From: Crocinitomicaceae bacterium
GTDB lineage: Bacteria > Bacteroidota > Bacteroidia > Flavobacteriales_G > Salibacteraceae
Length of the DNA stretch: 64,000 nucleotides
NCBI GenBank assembly: GCA_002707155.1
Contig: PAME01000018.1
Location: 1-64,000, forward strand
Direction: 5' to 3'
Shown: in pieces, positions 1 to 8,642 of the stretch
How the letters are laid out: each line of letters begins with the position of its first letter
Position numbering within the stretch: position 1 is the first letter of the stretch
The notes under the pieces: generated by a model
What the model was told of the DNA's origin: nothing
Seen by the model: only the letters and a program-made list of their open reading frames with translations
Databases searched by the model: none
Program-made: the position numbers and the translations under genes

Positions 1-189
1 TAATACGGTATTAGATGAATTAGAAGGGTCATTATCTAAAGAAGAAGATGTTCCGTCAAAATCAGTCACGCTATAATCAACATTTGCAGAATCATCCCAA
101 TTAATAGGAAGATCTATAGTGCTTTTTTGTGCCTTAGAAAAAGGAGCGATAAGCACTGAGATTAAAATAAAGAGTGTAATTTTTTTCAT
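1..189 (-). CDS. Secreted protein, N-terminal 63 residues only (cut by window edge)
   Basis: The reading frame starts at an ATG at 189 and runs open off the left edge. The first ~21 residues (MKKITLFILI.. ending PFSKAQ) form a type I signal peptide with no lipobox, so the product is exported and not a lipoprotein. The mature start contains LPINWDD and then DFDGTSSSLDNDPSNSSNT, a pattern I associate with the carbohydrate-binding modules of T9SS-secreted Bacteroidota proteins; that link is from memory. It lies downstream of the GH16 gene on the same strand, about 160 bp away, so it probably belongs to the glucan locus as another secreted glucanase or binding protein. The function cannot be set from this fragment. 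Confidence 0.6.
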   Translation of the reverse strand, partial: MKKITLFILISVLIAPFSKAQKSTIDLPINWDDSANVDYSVTDFDGTSSSLDNDPSNSSNTVL

Positions 190-348
190 AACTATTTTTT
201 TATTTAATATAAAGATTCGATAAAGATATAGTGAATTCTACTATAAGGTTAATTTGATTTATTATTTTTTACAAAAAAATTAACTAATCAACCTAGCAAC
301 CCTTAATTTACAGCAAAAAAATGGGAGTGGCATTAATTTTAATTTTCT

Positions 349-1518
349 TTATTTTTGAAATACTCTCACATAATCTACATGTAATTGCTGAGGAAATGTT
401 GTAGTTGAATTAGGGTTGCCAGGCCATTTACCCCCAACAGCAACGTTAAATATGAAAAATTGGCTTTGACGGAATTCTTCAAATTGCCCATCGCGTATAT
501 CAATGGAATGAAATGATTGATCATCTATATACCAAGTTATTCCATCCTTATCCCAAATTATACTGAATACATGATATTCATCGTAGAGAATGCCATTGGA
601 AATTTTCTTGTATCCACTGAGTTCCGCGTGTGAATCATTCGCATCCGCCCAATGAACAGTGCCATGTGCTATATTATCCCCTTTTTTTTCAGAGCTTTCT
701 CCACCAACCATTTCCATAATATCAATTTCACCGCATTGCGGCCATCCAATGTTGGTAAAATCATCACCTAACATCCATAATGCCGGCCAAATACCTTGGC
801 CAAATGGCAATGCTGCTCTAATATCAATTCTTCCGTATTTGAAACTTTGAAGACCATAAGACGAAATTCTTGAAGAAGTATATTGGCTTGAATTGTAAAT
901 CTGTTTTTTAGCAATAATGGTAAGTACTCCATTTTCGACTTTGGTATTGGCATCAGTGTAATATTGAAGTTCAGAATTTCCCCAACCATTACTTCCCGTC
1001 CCAATTTCATATTTCCAATTAGCACTGGATAGAGTTGTTCCATCAAACTCGTCTTGCCATACTAACGTATAATTTGGATAAGATAGCGGAGTAGAATAGC
1101 CTATCACAGGAGGGGCACCTGGAATACGTGCAGGAACATTTGAAATAATTTCTACAATTTCTACTTTTTCAACATACTTATCGTCTAAGGCATGAGCGCG
1201 AATTGTTATTGTATATACACCTGCTGTTTTAAAGGTATATGATGCCTCACCGTTATTCGATTGCTCAATATTTTCAATTTCATTTTCCACGAATCTGAAC
1301 GTATAGAAATTAGCATTGTTGGCACTAGCTATTATACCTACAAAACCAAAATTGTTTGAATCTAGAGAAATAGTTACTTCTAAATTACTTGGCAGTGCAA
1401 CTGTTTGATTTTCGTCTGGTTCATTTTTTTTACAAGCATTAAGCAACGAAGAAGTAAAAAAAATAAAAATGAAAATTCTGAAAAGTTTAATCGAAATACG
1501 TGAAAATTCCTTGTTCAT
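349..1518 (-). CDS. GH16 endo-beta-1,3-glucanase (laminarinase-type) lipoprotein with N-terminal PKD-like domain
   Basis: Predicted surface or periplasmic glucanase that cuts internal beta-1,3 bonds of laminarin-like glucan. The signal peptide ends in a lipobox (LLNAC, Cys29). Residues ~40-125 look like an Ig/PKD beta-sandwich, and ~150-389 are the GH16 jelly roll. The catalytic motif GEIDIMEM carries nucleophile Glu264, Asp266 and acid/base Glu269; the extra residue between Asp and the second Glu is the beta-bulge form typical of laminarinases. FxDEFDG, a GWGNSELQYY segment and the C-terminal VDYVRVF are also family hallmarks. It is the fourth gene of the minus-strand susC-susD-SGBP-GH16 series, 42 bp after the SGBP gene, which fits a role at the outer membrane beside SusCD. 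The exact linkage (1,3 versus mixed 1,3/1,4) is not decided by sequence. Confidence 0.92.
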   Translation of the reverse strand: MNKEFSRISIKLFRIFIFIFFTSSLLNACKKNEPDENQTVALPSNLEVTISLDSNNFGFVGIIASANNANFYTFRFVENEIENIEQSNNGEASYTFKTAGVYTITIRAHALDDKYVEKVEIVEIISNVPARIPGAPPVIGYSTPLSYPNYTLVWQDEFDGTTLSSANWKYEIGTGSNGWGNSELQYYTDANTKVENGVLTIIAKKQIYNSSQYTSSRISSYGLQSFKYGRIDIRAALPFGQGIWPALWMLGDDFTNIGWPQCGEIDIMEMVGGESSEKKGDNIAHGTVHWADANDSHAELSGYKKISNGILYDEYHVFSIIWDKDGITWYIDDQSFHSIDIRDGQFEEFRQSQFFIFNVAVGGKWPGNPNSTTTFPQQLHVDYVRVFQK

Positions 1519-1560
1519 AAAATGAAGATTATACTTTTTATAGAATAAGAAAATTCAAAT

Positions 1561-2928
1561 CTACTTTTGTTCAATATCGTCTAAGTAATATTTGCCTGAT
1601 GAAGGTTTTTTCCATCCGGGTATTAGAACTAGTCTGTCATAGGTCCCAGCTGCAGTACCTGAAAAATCAGCTGTGATTTCAACCCATTTGTTAGTCGTAG
1701 TAACGGCAATGAATTTTTCAACAAAAATTGAATTATTACTTTTACTATCTTCAATTTTAATTAAAAAATCTTCTGCTATTGGAGAATAAACCTTTAATGA
1801 AATGGTCTTTTTTATTGAAAAGTCTAGTTTATCTTTTAAATCAATAAAAACACCAGACCAGTCTGCAATTCCCTTCTCCGTTTCTAAAACCCAGGCACTA
1901 GAATTTCCGGCTGTATCCGGATTAGCAACAATAGTATCAGTTTGTTCCTCAATTACTTCAAAATTAACTTTCTCAATTTCGAAGTCAATAGGCAATGAAT
2001 ATTTAGTCAACTCTGGTTCTTCATCTACAGTATCTACTGGGTTATCAATTCCTTTGTAACCTAGAGGAACCAACCTTAAGTACCATGCTAGTGCAGGGCT
2101 AGAAGCATTCGCATCAACATATCTCAATGACAATTCATTTTCACCAAGTTTTAAAATTTGGTATTTTCTTGTGCCAGCATAAAATCCAATAAAACTTTTT
2201 CCGGTTACACTTAAATAATTGACACCTTCTTCTTCAACAATATTCCAATTTTCTCCAATTTGATCATCAAGAGGCGCATTATTATTGTCTGCAGGTGAGG
2301 GGTATGAACCCGGATAATCTCCTGCCGCAAGGTCGTCAAGAAAAACCACACCCTTTGTTTTCATGTCAAAATTAAATTCATTGAGATAAAAAGTATATCT
2401 ATCATTATACATGTCTACTTCTCTTTGCTCAAATGCTTTAGCTGAATACCATTCGGGTACTAATCCTGCTGCACTAGCAGGTTCTGGTCCAACACCAAAA
2501 TGACCATCTCTTGATGAATCGACTACCCATGTTTTATATCCTTGACCATCAGCACCACCAGTAAGGTTTACAATATCGGGACTATTGAGTAAGGTTAAAT
2601 CATCTTCGGCAATACTAATTTCCTTATTTAGAGTTACACTTCCACCTCTAGAAAATACTGTTATTTTAACCAAATATGAGCCTTTGAGAGGGTATGTCGC
2701 CTTTACAGTCCTTCCTTTTGCTGAAGTTCCATTACCAAAATCCCATACAGCAACAGTTCCGGATTTAGTTGCTGTAAATTGAATAATGTTTGGGCTCTCC
2801 GCAGTAGGAGAAAAGGTAAATTGGGCATCTTCCATTGTAGGAGCTGCGCCTAATTCAGGCTTTTTTTTCTTGCAGCTAGTTGATATCAAACCAACAAGTA
2901 AAATGGTAATATAAATTTGAAATCTCAT
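1561..2928 (-). CDS. PKD-domain surface glycan-binding lipoprotein (SGBP)
   Basis: Predicted outer-membrane lipoprotein that binds beta-glucan for the adjacent SusCD importer. The signal peptide ends ISTSC (Cys19) followed by four lysines, a charged stretch common in Bacteroidota surface lipoproteins. Residues ~35-107 are a PKD fold (AVWDFGNGTSAKG, then YPLKGSYLVKI). The remaining ~340 residues include an aromatic-rich beta-rich region (VVDSSRDGHFGVGPEP, YTFYLNEFNF) and a C-terminal jelly-roll-like part resembling a carbohydrate-binding module (~310-455). No catalytic motif was found. It lies between susD (18 bp upstream) and GH16, the usual place for an SGBP. Binding function is inferred from position and domain layout. 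Confidence 0.82.
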   Translation of the reverse strand: MRFQIYITILLVGLISTSCKKKKPELGAAPTMEDAQFTFSPTAESPNIIQFTATKSGTVAVWDFGNGTSAKGRTVKATYPLKGSYLVKITVFSRGGSVTLNKEISIAEDDLTLLNSPDIVNLTGGADGQGYKTWVVDSSRDGHFGVGPEPASAAGLVPEWYSAKAFEQREVDMYNDRYTFYLNEFNFDMKTKGVVFLDDLAAGDYPGSYPSPADNNNAPLDDQIGENWNIVEEEGVNYLSVTGKSFIGFYAGTRKYQILKLGENELSLRYVDANASSPALAWYLRLVPLGYKGIDNPVDTVDEEPELTKYSLPIDFEIEKVNFEVIEEQTDTIVANPDTAGNSSAWVLETEKGIADWSGVFIDLKDKLDFSIKKTISLKVYSPIAEDFLIKIEDSKSNNSIFVEKFIAVTTTNKWVEITADFSGTAAGTYDRLVLIPGWKKPSSGKYYLDDIEQK

Positions 2929-2946
2929 AGTGATGTTGTTTTTTTA

Positions 2947-4416
2947 TTAATACCCAGTGTTTTGGCTCCACTTACTTCCAGCAAGAGCGATTTCTACTTG
3001 TGGTATGGGAAATAAATCATGCTTACCACTGATAAATCCTTCTATTTTATTTTCTGCTTCTCCAGTTCTTACTAAGTCAAAAAAGCGGAAGCCTTCTCCG
3101 CAAAGTTCAAGCCTTCTTTCTTGATAAATGTCAGATAATAACTCTTCTCCAGAACTTGACAAAGCAGGAGCTCCAGCTCTGCTTCTAACTTTGTTTACAT
3201 ATTCTAAAGATCTACCACTATTTCCAATTTCACTGTAAGCTTCAGCAGCCATTAACAAAACATCAGCAAATCTAATAACCCGATAATTTACAGGACTGGT
3301 AAGGTCATTATCTGGTAATCCAAATTCGCCAATTCTTTTTATGTATTTATTGTTGTAATAACCAGTATGTCCGCCACCACCGATTGCGTATGTAATATCA
3401 GTTTCAGACTGAAGTGCAATAAAAGCCTCGATATCAAGAACACTCGCATCTCTTCTGACTTTATCATTGACATCAAAAGCTTCATACAAGTCCTTAGTAG
3501 GAAGATTGTAACTATTTCCATCGCCGTAAATGGGTCCAGTATATTGTCTTATACCTTGAAACCCCGGTGCGGCATTACCTTCTAAACAAATTAAGCAACC
3601 ATAACTTCCACCTTCTAAACCTGAATATTGAACGTCGAATACGGTCTCTGAATTTCCTTCCGAATTTTCGGCAAAAAGTGTCGTATAATCGGCTGCTAAA
3701 TCATACTGACCTGAATTTATTACCTCGTCCAAAACACTTGCACATTCAGAAAATTTTCTTTGATACAAGTATACTCTTCCAAGAAGAGATTTAGCTGCTC
3801 CTGATGTTGCCTTACCTTTAATAGTAGCAATGGCAGGTAAATTTTCAGAAGCAAAAGATAGGTCAGATTCAATTTGAGCATACACCTCAGATTTAGGAGT
3901 TCTTTCTTTTTCCTTAAGTTCATCGATACCTAATCTTTCATCAACTATCAATGGAATATCGCCAAAATATTTAACCAATTGAAAGTAATAATAGGCTCTC
4001 AAAAATCGGGCTTCTGCGAGTAATTGAGTCTTACCAGAAAAGGAAACATTGTCTTTATTCTCCATAATGTAATTTGCTCTCGTCACTCCAGCATAATTCC
4101 ATCTCAGAACGTTTCTTAATTCAATATTTACACCTCCATGATTCATCTCATCAATATCATGAAGACCTTTTGAATCAACGACACTTTCTCCACCCGCAAT
4201 AGAATTGTCTGAAGCTATTTCCCCAATCCAAATATTGATAAATGAACCTTGCAATAGATCATATGCACCTACAAGAGCAGTATGATAGTGTTCTTCTTCG
4301 GTAAAGTAGTTTTCTGCATCTTGACTATACATCGGATCGGTTTCTAAATATTTTTTACATCCTACTGTTAGAATAGAAGCAAATACTACGAACGTTAAAA
4401 TCTTTAATGTTTTCAT
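2947..4416 (-). CDS. susD: RagB/SusD family glycan-capture lipoprotein
   Basis: SusD-like lipoprotein that caps the SusC transporter and captures oligosaccharide at the cell surface. Cys20 in ILTVGC is the lipidation site, followed by KKYLETDP, a frequent SusD start. The sequence shows SusD-family landmarks: YDLLQGSF, RANYIMENKD, LLAEARFLRAYYYFQLVKYFGD (TPR helix; shown here in part only), GRVYLYQRKF, VIRFADVLLMAAEAYSE, the conserved region around ERRLELCGEGFRFFDLVR and the C-terminal LFPIPQVEIAL. At 489 residues it is family-typical. It starts 5 bp after the susC stop codon, so the two are co-transcribed. Confidence 0.95.
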   Translation of the reverse strand: MKTLKILTFVVFASILTVGCKKYLETDPMYSQDAENYFTEEEHYHTALVGAYDLLQGSFINIWIGEIASDNSIAGGESVVDSKGLHDIDEMNHGGVNIELRNVLRWNYAGVTRANYIMENKDNVSFSGKTQLLAEARFLRAYYYFQLVKYFGDIPLIVDERLGIDELKEKERTPKSEVYAQIESDLSFASENLPAIATIKGKATSGAAKSLLGRVYLYQRKFSECASVLDEVINSGQYDLAADYTTLFAENSEGNSETVFDVQYSGLEGGSYGCLICLEGNAAPGFQGIRQYTGPIYGDGNSYNLPTKDLYEAFDVNDKVRRDASVLDIEAFIALQSETDITYAIGGGGHTGYYNNKYIKRIGEFGLPDNDLTSPVNYRVIRFADVLLMAAEAYSEIGNSGRSLEYVNKVRSRAGAPALSSSGEELLSDIYQERRLELCGEGFRFFDLVRTGEAENKIEGFISGKHDLFPIPQVEIALAGSKWSQNTGY

Positions 4417-4421
4417 ATTTA

Positions 4422-7400
4422 TTAAAATCTGAAATTAGTACCTAACATGAAAGTTCTTGCCTGAGGATAAAACCCATAATCAACTCCAGCTGATAATGCC
4501 CCTCCTGATGATCCAAATTCAGGATCGTACCCTCTGTATCTAGTTAAAGTAATAACATTGTTTACTGAACCGTATACTCTAATAGACCTCATTTTTATTT
4601 TCTTAATAAACTTTGAATCGAAAGTATATCCTAATTGAATGTTTCTAAGTCTTACAAAATTTCCAGACTCTACATAATAGTCAGAAAATTCTGAATTTCT
4701 GTTTGATTCTGATGTCACCCTTGGTACTTCTTCTGAAGACCCATCGCCGACCCAACGATCAATCACATAAGCTTGCTGATTCGCATAGGGTTGAAGACGC
4801 TCATAATTTCGAATAATTTCCTGTCCTATAGCGGAAAATATATTCGCTGAAACATCAAAATTTTTGTAGGTGGCATTTAGGTTTAAACCAAAAGTGAAAT
4901 CTGGAATAGGGGAGCCTATTTCCTTTTTATCACTATCATCATTAAAATTGATAACACCATCTCCATTTTGATCAACATATATCAAATCACCAGGTTGAGC
5001 ACCTGGTTGAACAACATCCGCATTGTCAATTTGTTCTTGATTTTGGTAGATACCATCTGTTTCAAGTCCGTGGTAGTATCCTATAGCATATCCTTCTTGA
5101 AAACGAGTTGCAACATTTCCTCCGACTCCAAATTGTGCTCCTGGTATAAATTCAACGCCTTCTGGAACTTTAGTTACTTTATTATTTAAATAAGTAGAAT
5201 TAAATTGCCCCCCAATAATGAATTCTTTAGACCTATCAGTTGTATAGCCTACCTCTAATTCAATACCTTTATTTGATACATCACCAGCGTTAATGAATGG
5301 TGGATATCCCCCAGGTCCATATGTGCCCAATACAGCGGATACATCAGGTTGGAATAGTAAATCTTTTGTGTTTTTCAAAAAGAAGTTAGTGGTAACATCC
5401 CATTTTTCCCAAAGTTCTAAATCGAACCCAATGTTAAGCTGTCTAGTTGTTTCCCATTTTAAATCAGGATTACCAGCTCTACCAATTGCAACTCCTTGAG
5501 TAATTATGTCATTAAAGACATATACACCTTCTCCATTAAGATCAGCACGATATGCAAAGTTTTGAATCTGGTCGTTTCCAGAAACACCAAAACTAGTTCT
5601 CATTTTTCCGAACGTTATGACATTTGACCCAAAAAACGCCTCATCAGAAAAAATCCATGCCCCGCTTATTGCTGGAAACATTCCGTACTTATTATTAGGT
5701 CCAAATTTCGTAGAACCATCTCTTCTTAAAATACCAGACACCAGATACCTATGCTGATAGCCATATTCTAATCTCAAGAAAGAAGAAAGTAAACGTTCTT
5801 CATATTGAAAAGAACCAGTATTGTTTAAAATTCCACCATCGGCTTGGTTCGCAGAAATATCCGCAAAATCGACAGAGTTACCTGGGATATTGAATGCTGT
5901 ACCGCTTAATTGGTCTCCAGTTCTTCTGAAAATTGAAGCCCCCGCTGTTCCTTTAAATTGATGTTTTTTATTAAAAGTTCGATCGTAATTCAAAAAAGAT
6001 TCTCCAGAAAGATCAACATAGGTAGTTTTTGCTTCGTAAACACTGGCTCCTCTTTCTAAAAAAGCACTATCACCATTTGCAACTAGTGTAGGATCAAGGT
6101 TTTCATTAAGTGCTGTGTTTTGCGCTTTACCTGGTCCATACCAAGTCAATGGAGAAAAAGTTTTTGCGTCAACCAACGCGAAATTGTAATTAAATCGATT
6201 GGTAAAAGTGAAGTATTTATTGACTTTATAGGCAAGTTCTTCTTTACCAACAAATTTATTTACCACAGCTTGATTGTGGGTATTCTCCATTTGTGCTAGA
6301 GGATTGATAATGTCACTGACTTCTTCTAAATAGGAATATTTTCCATCTGAAGTTTCTACAGGTTTTGTAGGTGAGGCATTTATAGTATTGTATAATACTG
6401 AGCCAATTCCATTTTCCGGTAAAGCTTTTCTTTTTTCTTGGGTGTATAGGAAAACACTAGTTAATTTAAATTTTTTATCGAGTTCAGTGACGAAATTTAA
6501 CCGGGCGTTGTAGCGTTCAAAATTTGATTTTTTTCCACCTATAATCCCATCTTGATTATAATAAGAACCGCCTATGGAGTATGAATTTTTCTTTGAGCCT
6601 CCTGTAATTGAAATGTTATGACTATGCATCCATGCGGTTTGAAACACTTGGTCTTGCCAATCAGTTCCATCACCAAGGTCCGTATTATTAAAAGGTAGCT
6701 CCTCACCGGCGCTGCCGAATGTTTCGTTTTTAATAACGGCATATTCTTCTGCATTCAATAGATTTAACCTTCTAGCGGTTTGCTGTATTCCAGCGTAAGA
6801 ATTAATCTCAATTTTAGTAGGAGTATTAATCGTTCCTTTTTTTGTTTCAATAATTATGACTCCATTTGCAGCGCGAACTCCATAGATACTTGCCGTAGCA
6901 TCCTTTAATATATTGATAGACTCTATATCAGAAGGGTTAAGAGCATTTAAACCTTCTGAATCATATACAATACCATCTACTAATATAAGTGGATCGTTAT
7001 CTCCGAAAGTAGAAAGGCCTCTAATTCTAATACTTGAAGATCCACCGGGAGAACCAGAATTGGTGTTAATGTTTACTCCAGAAACTTGACCTTGAAGTGC
7101 TTGATCCATTCTAGGAATATTTAGTTTCTCAATAGCTTTCCCTTCTACTTTTGATGTTGCCCCTGTAACTTCCTTTTTGGTAGTTGTTCCATATCCTACG
7201 ACCACGACTTCCTCTAATTCACTTGCGCTAGAAATGAAACTAACATCAATTTTGGATCGACCAGCAATTGGGATTTCTTGGGTTTCAAATCCAATAAATG
7301 AAAACACCAGTATAGACGTGTTTATATCATTCACAGAAATTTCAAAATTCCCATCCAAGTCGGTCGAAACTCCGTTAGTCGAACCTTTTTCTACAACTGT

Positions 7401-7550
7401 TGCACCTGGAACTGTTTCTCCTTGATCGTCCTTAACAACACCTTTAATTTTTGAGTTTTGCGCAAAAACGTTACAGCTCAATAACAAGATAATTAAACAT
7501 ACGAAAGCTTGTGACAAGAATTCTTTTTTGTGTAAATTTAGTTCCAGCAT
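4422..7550 (-). CDS. susC: SusC/RagA family TonB-dependent outer-membrane glucan transporter
   Basis: Energised outer-membrane channel importing glucan oligosaccharides. After a signal peptide ending NVFAQ comes a carboxypeptidase-regulatory-like Ig domain (~35-105; GVVKDDQGETVPGATV). Next are a TonB-box-like segment (EEVVVVGYGTTTKKEVTGA), a plug with the SusC signature (RGLSTFGDNDPLILVDGI, NILKDATASIYGVRAANGV) and a long beta-barrel ending in the aromatic terminus GTNFRF. I chose the ATG at 7550; a GTG at 7568 in the same frame would add six residues. It is the first gene of the minus-strand operon with susD and the SGBP. Its upstream region (7551-7753) is shared with the divergent NUDIX regulator. 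Confidence 0.95.
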   Translation of the reverse strand: MLELNLHKKEFLSQAFVCLIILLLSCNVFAQNSKIKGVVKDDQGETVPGATVVEKGSTNGVSTDLDGNFEISVNDINTSILVFSFIGFETQEIPIAGRSKIDVSFISSASELEEVVVVGYGTTTKKEVTGATSKVEGKAIEKLNIPRMDQALQGQVSGVNINTNSGSPGGSSSIRIRGLSTFGDNDPLILVDGIVYDSEGLNALNPSDIESINILKDATASIYGVRAANGVIIIETKKGTINTPTKIEINSYAGIQQTARRLNLLNAEEYAVIKNETFGSAGEELPFNNTDLGDGTDWQDQVFQTAWMHSHNISITGGSKKNSYSIGGSYYNQDGIIGGKKSNFERYNARLNFVTELDKKFKLTSVFLYTQEKRKALPENGIGSVLYNTINASPTKPVETSDGKYSYLEEVSDIINPLAQMENTHNQAVVNKFVGKEELAYKVNKYFTFTNRFNYNFALVDAKTFSPLTWYGPGKAQNTALNENLDPTLVANGDSAFLERGASVYEAKTTYVDLSGESFLNYDRTFNKKHQFKGTAGASIFRRTGDQLSGTAFNIPGNSVDFADISANQADGGILNNTGSFQYEERLLSSFLRLEYGYQHRYLVSGILRRDGSTKFGPNNKYGMFPAISGAWIFSDEAFFGSNVITFGKMRTSFGVSGNDQIQNFAYRADLNGEGVYVFNDIITQGVAIGRAGNPDLKWETTRQLNIGFDLELWEKWDVTTNFFLKNTKDLLFQPDVSAVLGTYGPGGYPPFINAGDVSNKGIELEVGYTTDRSKEFIIGGQFNSTYLNNKVTKVPEGVEFIPGAQFGVGGNVATRFQEGYAIGYYHGLETDGIYQNQEQIDNADVVQPGAQPGDLIYVDQNGDGVINFNDDSDKKEIGSPIPDFTFGLNLNATYKNFDVSANIFSAIGQEIIRNYERLQPYANQQAYVIDRWVGDGSSEEVPRVTSESNRNSEFSDYYVESGNFVRLRNIQLGYTFDSKFIKKIKMRSIRVYGSVNNVITLTRYRGYDPEFGSSGGALSAGVDYGFYPQARTFMLGTNFRF

Positions 7551-7673
7551 ACTTATAGTTATTTTCACTATTACCCTTGCAATGTTAATTTATTTTAACC
7601 AGAATTCAAAAAAAATAGCGATCATACTTGAATTCTATAATTATTTAATGAAAATAAGCTTAATAAAAGGAGC

Positions 7674-7695
7674 AAGTGATTCTAATAATTCACTT
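7674..7695. promoter_or_regulatory. Inverted repeat in the susC / regulator divergent intergenic region
   Basis: Arms AAGTGA and TCACTT are exact reverse complements separated by 10 bases. The repeat sits in the 203-bp gap between the divergent susC and NUDIX-regulator genes, the natural place for an operator or activator site. It does not share its sequence with the palindrome before zwf, so if both are protein sites they may bind different factors. A chance six-base repeat in AT-rich DNA cannot be excluded. Confidence 0.3.
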
Positions 7696-7753
7696 CATTT
7701 GTGATTACCAATTTATTTGCATCAATTGCATTTAAGAACATTAGTTTGATTCT

Positions 7754-8506
7754 ATGGAAGAAAAAAAGGAGAATTCATTAGAGAAAGTGTTAGGACATCA
7801 GTTCAGTGCATTTTATAAAATATCAATTGATAAGTTTTTTCAATTTGCATTATCAGTTGATTGCGTTATTTTAGGCTATAATGAAGAGTCTCTTAATTTA
7901 TTGGTCATAGAAAGGGGAGCACAACCTCATATTGGGAAAATGGCTTTACCGGGCGATTTGGTTTATCCAAGTGAAGATATGGATTTGGCTGCTGAAAGGG
8001 TGTTAAATGAGCTTACTGATCTCGAGGATGTTAATATGACTCAATTTCATAGTTACGGTCAAGTTGATAGACATCCAATTGGTCGAGTTATTACTGTTGG
8101 ATACTATTCATTGATTAGCGTAGATCAATTCGAGCCATTAGCAAGTTCATGGGCAGATAATGTTTCGTGGTTGAACGTAAAAAAATTACCAAAATTGGCT
8201 TTCGATCACAATGAAATTGTACAAGAAGCACTGAGATCGCTTAAAGAACGAGTACGTCTTCAACCAATCGGTTTTGAATTATTACCTAAAGAATTTACTT
8301 TGGGACAAATGCAAAATTTATATGAAACTGTTCTGGAAGTTAAGTTTGATAAAGCAAATTTCCGTAAAAAGATTCTAGGTATGGGTCTTCTAGAAGAAAC
8401 GGGTAAACTGCAAAGTGATGTTCCTCATAGGCCAGGTAAATTGTACTCGTTTAACAAAAAAGCTTACGAGTCGCTTCTCCAAACGGGGTATACTTTTGAG
8501 CTTTAA
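7754..8506 (+). CDS. NUDIX-domain / winged-helix transcriptional regulator (NrtR/AraR-like)
   Basis: Predicted sugar-responsive DNA-binding regulator. Residues ~20-160 are a NUDIX fold (VDCVILGYNEESLNLLVIER, then LPGDLVYPSEDMDLAAERVL in the NUDIX-box position). The canonical GX5EX7REUXEEXGU catalytic motif is degenerate, as expected for a ligand-sensing rather than hydrolysing domain. Residues ~170-250 are the C-terminal winged helix (FTLGQMQNLYETVL, FRKKILGMGLLEETG, then PGKLYSF). This architecture is known from NrtR (NAD) and from the Bacteroides arabinose regulator AraR. Lying between susC and zwf, it is the best candidate for control of both glucan operons. The ligand, perhaps a glucose derivative, is inference. 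Confidence 0.85.
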   Translation: MEEKKENSLEKVLGHQFSAFYKISIDKFFQFALSVDCVILGYNEESLNLLVIERGAQPHIGKMALPGDLVYPSEDMDLAAERVLNELTDLEDVNMTQFHSYGQVDRHPIGRVITVGYYSLISVDQFEPLASSWADNVSWLNVKKLPKLAFDHNEIVQEALRSLKERVRLQPIGFELLPKEFTLGQMQNLYETVLEVKFDKANFRKKILGMGLLEETGKLQSDVPHRPGKLYSFNKKAYESLLQTGYTFEL

Positions 8507-8601
8507 TTACGTTGATTGCGTTATTTATTAGGTTCGTTTCCATTTGATAAAGACTGTTGCTTACAAAAGTAAATTTCGGGAAATTTTAGTTTCTTATTTT
8601 G

Positions 8602-8624
8602 CTTATGGTATATCAAACCATAAG
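8602..8624. promoter_or_regulatory. Perfect 8-bp inverted repeat upstream of zwf, candidate operator
   Basis: CTTATGGT at 8602-8609 and ACCATAAG at 8617-8624 are exact reverse complements around a 7-base AT-rich spacer. The repeat lies immediately upstream of the TATATTTG box at 8631-8638, where a bound repressor would block RNA polymerase. It is the most obvious palindrome in the 136-bp gap between the regulator gene and the zwf operon, so it is a candidate site for the NUDIX regulator encoded just upstream. Confidence 0.5.
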
Positions 8625-8630
8625 TATTTT

Positions 8631-8638
8631 TATATTTG
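8631..8638 (+). promoter_or_regulatory. Bacteroidota -7 promoter box (TATATTTG) for the zwf operon
   Basis: TATATTTG matches the Bacteroidota -7 consensus TAnnTTTG exactly and ends five bases before the GTG at 8643. No well-spaced TTG -33 element is evident; the nearest TTG is at 8599-8601, further away than the usual spacing. If this box is used, transcription would begin at or just inside the annotated GTG. The message would then be nearly leaderless, or translation would start at the in-frame GTG at 8658. Confidence 0.4.
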
Positions 8639-8642
8639 AGTT

